Source: Desulfobulbaceae bacterium (GTDB lineage Bacteria; Desulfobacterota; Desulfobulbia; Desulfobulbales; Desulfobulbaceae). From it: a DNA stretch of 8,872 nt. The stretch lies in contig DNUE01000003.1 of assembly GCA_003508005.1 (NCBI GenBank), positions 1 through 8,872 on the forward strand, in the 5' to 3' direction. Positions 1 through 5,010 of this stretch are shown piece after piece (position 1 is the stretch's first letter; every line of letters starts with the position of its first letter). The notes beneath the pieces are model-generated. The model made no database searches. It worked only from the letters and a program-made list of their open reading frames with translations, and was not told where the DNA came from. The position numbers were made by a program, and so were the translations under genes.

Positions 1-383
<383 letters not shown>

Positions 384-530
384 CTTTGCTCTCCTTCAAG
401 GTTGGGGGTGGCAAAGCTACGCTCAACCTAACCGGCGGCACAGGGAATACAGCTCAAGCACCGGTCCGAATTGATGCGATGAATGCGCGCGTTTCAAAAA
501 AAGCCGTTCAAATGGGAAAAGACATAGGGA

Positions 531-558
531 AGTTTAGCCGAAATAAACTCGTTGTCAA
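531..558 (-). promoter_or_regulatory. Candidate sigma-70 promoter for katG
   Basis: On the minus strand TTGACA (558-553, perfect -35) is followed after 16 bases by TAAACT (536-531, 4 of 6 to TATAAT). Transcription would begin near 524, leaving a leader of about 140 bases before katG. I saw no convincing PerR, Fur or OxyR operator nearby. The -35 is good and the -10 only fair, so confidence is modest. Confidence 0.35.
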
Positions 559-597
559 TCTCACCTAGTAATTTTTCTTATCTTGTTTCAACAACTA

Positions 598-785
598 CTT
601 TCCCCTCGCAAGTGCCCGTGCGGTTCGTCATGTCAAGAAATTCCAAGAGATCTTGGTTGCCGGCAAGACGCGCCGCGCCAGGCCTGGCCAGAGTTAAGCC
701 GAGAAGGCGGAACCCAGCCGGCGACCAAAAGGGCCGGAATTTGAAGACAGGACGAACCGCACGGGACACTAGCATGGGGTGAAAG
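598..785. repeat. Long imperfect inverted repeat (MITE-like or structured RNA element)
   Basis: Two arms of about 67 bases are complementary in register around position 690. The outer part, CTTTC..CCC..GC..AGTG (598-614), matches 785-767 with small gaps. CCCGTGCGGTTCGTC (615-629) pairs perfectly with 765-751. TGTC (631-634) pairs with 749-746, and AAATTCC (638-644) with 742-736. TTGGTTGCCGGC (653-664) pairs with 728-717, its one non-Watson-Crick position being a G-U wobble if the plus strand is transcribed. The apex contains a perfect palindrome, GCCAGGCCTGGC (677-688). Such structure is typical of small non-autonomous transposable elements or of folded RNAs. I see no convincing target-site duplication and cannot assign a family. 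Confidence 0.7.
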
Positions 786-824
786 GCGCCACAGATTAGT
801 CCTGCGCAAGGGAACTGGCACAAA

Positions 825-846
825 TTCGGGGACGGTCATGCCCGAA
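825..846. repeat. Short inverted repeat TTCGGG-N10-CCCGAA
   Basis: Perfect 6-base arms at 825-830 and 841-846 around a 10-base loop. The octamer GGTCATGC occurs at 834-841 and again at 875-882. The motif looks REP-like, but a single site cannot establish that, and there is no T-tract to make it a terminator. Confidence 0.3.
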
Positions 847-932
847 CCGCCCCCGGAAGGAATTGTTGCTGAATGGTCATGCAAATCTGAACACTTGTGA
901 GCCTATCCAGCGCCTCGATAACGGCGGTCAGG

Positions 933-1826
933 CTAAAAAATGTGCGCCCAGCGCAGACCGAAAGTACTGGCTTTCGGACCGCTTCGTACCGAAACATCCT
1001 CCCGGTATGAAAATAGCAGTTGGTTGTTGCCCCCGATCATAAAGAAGAAAGTGGCTCCAACGGCATGGTTGCTTTTGCGATCGTCCTGTTTCACCCCGTT
1101 AATCTTGGTTTCACCGCCATGGGCATAGTAGTAATCCAAAGCAATAGCATAATTTTTGGTAATGTCGTAACTTAGATGAACTTCCGCCAAGAGGGCGGGG
1201 TCTTGTTTAAGCTTGTTATTGCCCGCGAATTTATTGTTGTCGGTGTAGAATTCCCCACCCAGGATAAGATCCAGATAAGCTTTCTCGCCAAGACCCTTCA
1301 CGATGCCGATCTCCGGTTTGACCACCCACCGGTTGCCCCCGGGACTTGCCAGGCGGTTTTTGTTATACTCGCCCAACGGCAGGGTCACCCAAGGCGTGAA
1401 CCCGACCCAGAACTTTTGCTCCGGGGCGTTTATGAACCAGAAAGTAGCAAGCACGATGGGATCGCCGAGGCCGGAGGTGGAAAATTCTCGATCATTGTTG
1501 AAGGCTTCGTAATCGCCGCTAAGGTTAATATCGACTAGAGGAATGATGAATTGCGGGTCGATGGTAAAACCGCCTTCCCCATACAGGGCGTTGCCGGCAT
1601 TTAAATAATGGACATACCTTATTAAACCGATATTTGCTCTCTGGTTGAAATCACTTCCGATCTTGTTGCCACGCTGGTACAGATTATTGGCACTGACATG
1701 ATCGTAGTAAACACAGAAAAGATTTGATCCGGCCGGAAGCGGAATGTAGTCCCTTGCATAAGCAGCAATAGACACATCCGGCCTGGCGAAAACGATGAAC
1801 ATCATAATAAAAAATACTTTCTTCAT
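933..1826 (-). CDS. Outer-membrane beta-barrel protein, 'MetA-pathway of phenol degradation' transporter family
   Basis: A 297-residue exported protein. The N-terminus has two Lys, a hydrophobic core (FFIMMFIVF) and a likely signal-peptidase site after Ala-Tyr-Ala (22-24). The mature part shows alternating polar/hydrophobic strands rich in Tyr and Phe and ends in Phe (RWAHIF), the usual C-terminal signature of outer-membrane barrels. Family landmarks are LPAGSNLFCVYYDH near the mature N-terminus, GLGDPIVLATFWF (about 119-131), TLPLGEY and PGGNRW, which fit the Pfam family PF13557. Members are annotated as outer-membrane proteins linked to uptake of aromatic or other hydrophobic compounds, but few have been tested. 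The start is supported by GGAG eight bases upstream and the signal peptide beginning at Met1. It follows the alcohol dehydrogenase by 191 bases and has its own likely promoter. The substrate is unknown. Confidence 0.85.
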   Translation of the reverse strand: MKKVFFIMMFIVFARPDVSIAAYARDYIPLPAGSNLFCVYYDHVSANNLYQRGNKIGSDFNQRANIGLIRYVHYLNAGNALYGEGGFTIDPQFIIPLVDINLSGDYEAFNNDREFSTSGLGDPIVLATFWFINAPEQKFWVGFTPWVTLPLGEYNKNRLASPGGNRWVVKPEIGIVKGLGEKAYLDLILGGEFYTDNNKFAGNNKLKQDPALLAEVHLSYDITKNYAIALDYYYAHGGETKINGVKQDDRKSNHAVGATFFFMIGGNNQLLFSYREDVSVRSGPKASTFGLRWAHIF

Positions 1827-1869
1827 ATTATTTACTCCATCTTTTTATGGTGATCTGACGAAATTCATA

Positions 1870-1897
1870 AATATAAAACCTTTCATCCAAACATCAA
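1870..1897 (-). promoter_or_regulatory. Sigma-70-type promoter for the outer-membrane protein gene
   Basis: On the minus strand TTGATG (1897-1892, 4 of 6 to TTGACA) and TATATT (1875-1870, 5 of 6 to TATAAT) are separated by 16 bases. The start would be near 1863, giving a leader of roughly 37 bases before the ATG at 1826. The surrounding sequence is AT-rich. This suggests the barrel gene can be expressed independently of the alcohol dehydrogenase. Confidence 0.5.
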
Positions 1898-1973
1898 GTT
1901 TTTCATGACTTGCCTTTTTCTAAAACAGGCCATACCGAGAATTGATGATTTTCTGCCACCAACAACTATTGAG

Positions 1974-2008
1974 CAGGGCGGGGCGAATACAACGTTCGCA
2001 CCGCCCTG
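1974..2008 (-). terminator. Strong hairpin after the alcohol dehydrogenase gene
   Basis: CAGGGCGG (1974-1981) pairs with CCGCCCTG (2001-2008). After one mismatch the stem continues with GCGAA (1983-1987) and TTCGC (1995-1999), closing a 7-base loop. It begins 9 bases beyond the TGA at 2018-2020. No run of T follows on the minus strand, so it is either a non-canonical terminator or a 3'-end mRNA stabiliser. Its position and 13-pair stem make a role at the transcript end likely. Confidence 0.55.
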
Positions 2009-2017
2009 TCACATTGT

Positions 2018-3181
2018 TCACATAGCCTTTTTGTATAAATCGACCATGTCCTGCAAAGTCGTGGTCCGCGGATTGGTCGGGGTGCAGACTTCCTTCAGCG
2101 CCCATTCGGCCATTTCAGGGATATCCTCTTCCTTCATGCCCAATTCCGTCAGACCAGAAGGAATACCGATGTCGGCGGACAGGGTTCGGATGGCCTCAAT
2201 GCCCAGGAGTGCAGCTTCACGCTCGGTCATGCCGGCGATATCCTCGCCCATGGCCTTGGCGATATCCGCATACCTCTCCAGGCAAGCGTTCATGTTGAAC
2301 TCACATACCAGAGGCAGGAAAATGGCGTTGCAGACCCCATGAGGCAATCCGATAAAGCTTCCCGGCTGATGAGCCAGGGAGTGAGCGATTCCCAACCCCG
2401 CGCTGGAGAAGGCTTCTCCGGCGAGATATTCCGCATAGGCCATGCCGACTCGGGCATCCATATCCTGGCCGTTGGCGACCGCCTTGCGCAGGTATTTGGC
2501 GATCAACTCGATGGCTTTCAGGGCCAGGGCATCGGCCTTGGGATTGTGTCCCAGGGAAACATAGGCTTCCACTGCATGCGTGAGGGCATCCATGCCCGTG
2601 GCCGCCGTAAGAGCCGGGGGCATGCCGACCATCAGTTCCGGATCATCGATAGCCACGTTGGCGGAAACATTGATGCTCCAGACCACCATTTTGACATGGT
2701 TTTCCGTATTGGTGATGACCGCCGCCGGCGTCACTTCACTGCCGGTTCCAGCCGTGGTGTTGATAGCGATAAAAGGCGGCATCGGCTTGGGAACCGTATC
2801 AATGCCCTTGTAGTCATGAATTTTGCCGCCATTGGTGGAGACAATGCCTACCGCCTTCCCACAATCATGAGAACTCCCACCACCGAGCGATACGATGGAA
2901 TCACAACCATTGTCCTTATAGGCCTGCACACCGTCGGCAACATTCAGGTCAGTCGGGTTCGGTTCGGCGCCTGCGAAAATTACCGCCTGCAATCCCGCCT
3001 CCTCGATGCATTGCTTGATCGAGTCTGCTGTGCCGAATTTTTTCATGCCCTGGTCGGTCACGATCAACGCTTTTTTGGCGCCCAACTTCTTCAGATAGTC
3101 GCCAACGGCCTTGGATGCGCCGCATCCGATGAGCGAAATGGGGGGCATAAGGAATCTGGATACGGTCAATGGCATTGACAT
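2018..3181 (-). CDS. Iron-containing alcohol dehydrogenase (group III, Fe-ADH)
   Basis: A 387-residue cytoplasmic NAD(P)-dependent dehydrogenase that interconverts alcohols with aldehydes or ketones. Length and motifs match the iron-activated family that includes lactaldehyde reductase FucO and Zymomonas AdhB. The N-terminal nucleotide-binding half carries GGGSSHD (100-106) and TTAGTGSE (142-149). The metal ligands expected from FucO are present as Asp198, His202 (GMDALTHAVEAY), His267 (GIAHSLAH) and His281 (GLPHGVCN), so the enzyme should be active. The start at 3181 is favoured over Met3 because AAGGAG lies seven bases upstream. A consensus sigma-54 promoter lies about 95 bases upstream of the start codon, and an NtrC-type regulator gene is the next gene upstream, so regulated rather than constitutive expression is likely. 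A strong hairpin closes the gene. The substrate cannot be read from sequence; ethanol, 1,2-diols or longer alcohols are all possible. Confidence 0.95.
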   Translation of the reverse strand: MSMPLTVSRFLMPPISLIGCGASKAVGDYLKKLGAKKALIVTDQGMKKFGTADSIKQCIEEAGLQAVIFAGAEPNPTDLNVADGVQAYKDNGCDSIVSLGGGSSHDCGKAVGIVSTNGGKIHDYKGIDTVPKPMPPFIAINTTAGTGSEVTPAAVITNTENHVKMVVWSINVSANVAIDDPELMVGMPPALTAATGMDALTHAVEAYVSLGHNPKADALALKAIELIAKYLRKAVANGQDMDARVGMAYAEYLAGEAFSSAGLGIAHSLAHQPGSFIGLPHGVCNAIFLPLVCEFNMNACLERYADIAKAMGEDIAGMTEREAALLGIEAIRTLSADIGIPSGLTELGMKEEDIPEMAEWALKEVCTPTNPRTTTLQDMVDLYKKAM

Positions 3182-3188
3182 GTGCTAT

Positions 3189-3257
3189 CTCCTTCCGCAA
3201 GGGGTGAGTGCGCCCTGACTCTGACCAGGGCAGGACATTCTGGAGTGAGCCCAGAAT
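3189..3257 (-). other. Alcohol dehydrogenase mRNA leader with two stem-loops and the ribosome-binding site
   Basis: Between the predicted transcription start (near 3266) and the ATG there are two perfect inverted repeats: ATTCTGG/CCAGAAT (3237-3243 and 3251-3257, 7-base loop) and GCCCTG/CAGGGC (3212-3217 and 3226-3231, 8-base loop). The Shine-Dalgarno AAGGAG (3194-3189) is part of a small CCTT-GCGG-AAGG dyad (3202-3191). The stem-loops may stabilise the transcript or tune translation. They match no riboswitch that I recognise. Confidence 0.4.
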
Positions 3258-3272
3258 CAATCAAAACATTGT

Positions 3273-3301
3273 TTGAGCATTTCCCGTGCCAGCCATATAT
3301 A
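3273..3301 (+). promoter_or_regulatory. Possible plus-strand sigma-70 promoter overlapping the sigma-54 site
   Basis: TTGAGC (3273-3278) and TATATA (3296-3301) are separated by 17 bases on the plus strand. It would drive transcription away from the alcohol dehydrogenase into the AT-rich stretch and the small frame at 3346-3474. Because the region is AT-rich, a chance match is quite possible. Confidence 0.25.
3276..3291 (-). promoter_or_regulatory. Sigma-54 (-24/-12) promoter for the alcohol dehydrogenase
   Basis: The minus strand reads TGGCACGGGAAATGCT. The sigma-54 consensus is TGGCACG-N4-TTGCW. The -24 block TGGCACG is perfect, the spacing is exact, and the invariant GC of the -12 block is present, with only one T replaced by A in TTGC. 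Transcription would start near 3266. It faces the alcohol dehydrogenase, and the nearest upstream gene encodes a regulator with the GAFTGA loop that contacts sigma-54. This is one of the clearest regulatory sites in the window. Confidence 0.8.
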
Positions 3302-3345
3302 TTATTTTTCATTTAAAAAACAAATACTTACAGACCAATCGAAAC

Positions 3346-3474
3346 ATGCGACAAGCCACGGAATATGCAAGAAAACTGGCAGAAGAAACAATGTGGATCG
3401 TCGGAAAGGGGCTGTCTGTAAATCAAAAAAACAAAATAAAAAGACAACTAATTGAAAAATTGATGGTTTTCTAG
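3346..3474 (+). CDS. Possible small basic protein, 42 residues, unknown
   Basis: This frame encodes a peptide from MRQATEYARK to IEKLMVF. It is Lys/Arg-rich, looks largely helical, and has a stretch resembling a compact amphipathic helix pair (ARKLAEETMWIVGKG, then NKIKRQLIEKL). In that respect it looks more protein-like than the shadow frames elsewhere. Against it, no Shine-Dalgarno sequence precedes the ATG, the stretch is much richer in A+T than its neighbours, and it would be the only plus-strand gene. The frame is open from an earlier ATG at 3286, but that start overlaps the sigma-54 promoter and is less likely. I recognise no family. It could be a small regulatory protein, a remnant of transferred DNA, or non-coding upstream control DNA. 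Confidence 0.3.
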   Translation: MRQATEYARKLAEETMWIVGKGLSVNQKNKIKRQLIEKLMVF

Positions 3475-3537
3475 GGTGAGGCGGAAAAGGGGCAGGAGAC
3501 AGAATGTCGTTAAACGTATACAGCAGATGCCGGCAAC

Positions 3538-3564
3538 AAAACTTGTCGACGCAAGTTTTCTTGC
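3538..3564 (-). terminator. Palindrome cluster after the response regulator gene; terminator or operator
   Basis: AAAACTTG (3538-3545) and CAAGTTTT (3552-3559) form a perfect 8-base inverted repeat with a 6-base loop. An alternative hairpin, GCAAG-TTTT-CTTGC (3551-3564), shares one arm. On the minus strand the larger stem ends in TTTTGTT, so it could terminate the regulator transcript, and the symmetric A and T tracts would also allow action in the other direction. The stem is weak in G+C, so an operator role is an alternative. Confidence 0.4.
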
Positions 3565-3591
3565 AAGGCTGACTTCAGTCCTACCGTGACA

Positions 3592-5010
3592 TCACGATTG
3601 TCCGGAGCGATGCAGGCGCTGATTCAGAGCCTGGCGACTGATACCAAGCAGGGCGGCTGCCATTCCCTGATTATCCTGGGCCAGGCTCATGGCAGCTCCG
3701 ATCAAAAATCGATCCATCTCCTTGAGTGTGGGGAAACGGCCAAACATCTGATAGAGTGACCCAACCTCGGATCGATCCGGCAACTCGGACAGAACTGGCG
3801 GGTCCTCCTTCTGCCCGGTGGCAGCACGAAAGCTGGCCAAAGAGAGCATGCCTGCGCGCTGCCTTGCAAGAGCGTCAAACACCATCCCCTCCAACTCCCG
3901 TACATTGCCTGGGAATGAATAGCCGGCCAGCAAGGTCAGCAACTGCGGTGGGAAGGGTGGTGACGGACAATTCATTTCAGTAGCGGCTTTGGCCAGGAAA
4001 TGATTGAGCAGCAAAGGAATATCCTCCTGCCGCTGGCGCAGGGGCGGAACTTGGATATGGTGGGCACAAAGGCGATAGAACAAATCCTTTCTAAAGGTTC
4101 CGGCTTGAACCTGCTCCCGAAGGCTCTGATGGGTGGCGACAACAATACGGGCGTCACTCTTTTTGACCAAATCGGAACCCAGGGGATGATATTCCCGCTC
4201 CTGCAACAAACGCAGCAGCTTGACTTGGGAGGCTTCCTTCAGATCGCCGATTTCATCCAGAAACAGAGTGCCTCCGGCCGCCTGGGTGATCAAGCCGGCA
4301 CGATGGCCGTCGGCTCCCGTGAAAGCCCCTTTTTTGTGCCCGAACAGAGTGTCGGCAAAAAAATGATCATCCAGACCGGCAACATTGATGGGCACAAAAG
4401 CCCCCTGCAAACCGCTGAGTCGGTGAATGGCGCGCGCTATCAGTTCTTTGCCGGTTCCCGTCTCGCCGGTTATCAGAACCGGCTGCCGCAGGCTGGCCAC
4501 CGCTTCGATATAGCGGAATATATTAAGCATTTTCGGACTTGCGGTAACAATTTCGACAAACGCTTCGGCATGTTCGAGTCGCTGATTGAAAAGCTTCTCT
4601 TTGAGGCGCCCGATCTGCTCCTGCATGGAGAAGTTTTCCAAGGCACGCCGCACCACGCCGACGAAACGGGCATTTTCCACCGGCTTGACAAGGTAGTCAT
4701 AGGCGCCGGCATGCATGCATTCCACCGCCAGTTGCACTTCGTCGGCGGCGGTCATGACTAAAACCGGGATTTCTGGAAAGTCGCGGCACAGCAACGGCAA
4801 CAGTTCCTGCCCGGACAGATGGGGCATGAACAAATCGAGAACAATGACGCCGCAGCTACACTTCTGCAAAGTAGGCAGCAGTCCACGGCTGTCCTGCAGG
4901 GTTTTGACGTTTTGAAAACCATGGCTTCGCAGCAAAGTGCTGGAACTGGCAAGGATGGGTTCCTCGTCATCCACCAGCAACACCATGGGACTTTCGACAT
5001 TGGGGATCAT
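3592..5010 (-). CDS. NtrC-type sigma-54-dependent response regulator
   Basis: A 472-residue transcription activator with three domains. The receiver domain (about 8-125) has the acidic pair Asp14/Asp15, phosphoacceptor Asp59 (VIVLDLFMP), Thr87 and Lys109 (LVKP). The AAA+ domain (about 155-385) has Walker A GETGTGKE (182-189), an intact GAFTGA loop (228-233) that contacts sigma-54, Walker B LFLDEIGD with Asp252/Glu253, the arginine region FRKDLFYRL (306-314) and sensor-II GNVREL (368-373). A Fis-type helix-turn-helix closes the protein (about 432-468, ALLGISRQALNQRL). All catalytic residues are present, so it should oligomerise and hydrolyse ATP when phosphorylated by the kinase encoded just upstream. 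The ATG overlaps the kinase stop as ATGA, which indicates translational coupling. The nearest sigma-54 promoter, 300 bases downstream in front of the alcohol dehydrogenase, is the obvious candidate target (inference). Confidence 0.95.
   Translation of the reverse strand: MIPNVESPMVLLVDDEEPILASSSTLLRSHGFQNVKTLQDSRGLLPTLQKCSCGVIVLDLFMPHLSGQELLPLLCRDFPEIPVLVMTAADEVQLAVECMHAGAYDYLVKPVENARFVGVVRRALENFSMQEQIGRLKEKLFNQRLEHAEAFVEIVTASPKMLNIFRYIEAVASLRQPVLITGETGTGKELIARAIHRLSGLQGAFVPINVAGLDDHFFADTLFGHKKGAFTGADGHRAGLITQAAGGTLFLDEIGDLKEASQVKLLRLLQEREYHPLGSDLVKKSDARIVVATHQSLREQVQAGTFRKDLFYRLCAHHIQVPPLRQRQEDIPLLLNHFLAKAATEMNCPSPPFPPQLLTLLAGYSFPGNVRELEGMVFDALARQRAGMLSLASFRAATGQKEDPPVLSELPDRSEVGSLYQMFGRFPTLKEMDRFLIGAAMSLAQDNQGMAAALLGISRQALNQRLHRSGQS

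Larger units (their letters stand above)
384..932. other. Intergenic region between katG and the outer-membrane protein gene
   Basis: A 549-base stretch with no credible protein gene. Short frames here lack ribosome-binding sites and recognisable protein character. From katG outward it holds the katG leader, a candidate promoter at 531-558, an AT-rich patch at 565-600, the long inverted repeat at 598-785, and a small inverted repeat TTCGGG/CCCGAA (825-830 and 841-846). No oligo-T terminator is visible just after the stop codon of the upstream gene at 933. Confidence 0.6.
3182..3591. other. Regulatory intergenic region between the response regulator and alcohol dehydrogenase genes
   Basis: A 410-base gap. 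Going upstream from the dehydrogenase it holds the leader stem-loops, the sigma-54 promoter, an AT-rich block (about 3295-3475) that may encode a small peptide, a short dyad GACA-GAA-TGTC (3498-3508), and a palindrome cluster at 3538-3564 just after the regulator stop codon. The 200-270 bases upstream of the -24 box are where an NtrC-type activator would be expected to bind, and the two dyads are the only clear symmetric candidates. Confidence 0.5.

Noticed and set aside
598..785. Reading the inverted repeat as an integron attC site, a group II intron domain, a retron RNA or a c-di-GMP riboswitch
   Set aside because: There is no RYYYAAC/GTTRRRY pair, no domain V hairpin with the expected AGC...GTTC layout, no reverse transcriptase nearby, and no riboswitch core that I can recognise.
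578..884. Two overlapping minus-strand frames and one plus-strand frame of 76-83 codons over the long inverted repeat
   Set aside because: They arise from a GC-rich palindromic element. They have no ribosome-binding site and no protein-like composition.
1683..1700. A TGGCAC sequence inside the outer-membrane protein gene as a sigma-54 promoter
   Set aside because: The required GC at the -12 position is absent at the correct spacing, and the site is within coding DNA in the wrong orientation for any gene.
2339..3178. A 279-codon plus-strand frame opposite the alcohol dehydrogenase, and a similar 253-codon frame at 4000-4761 opposite the response regulator
   Set aside because: Both lie wholly within confident genes on the other strand and lack family motifs.
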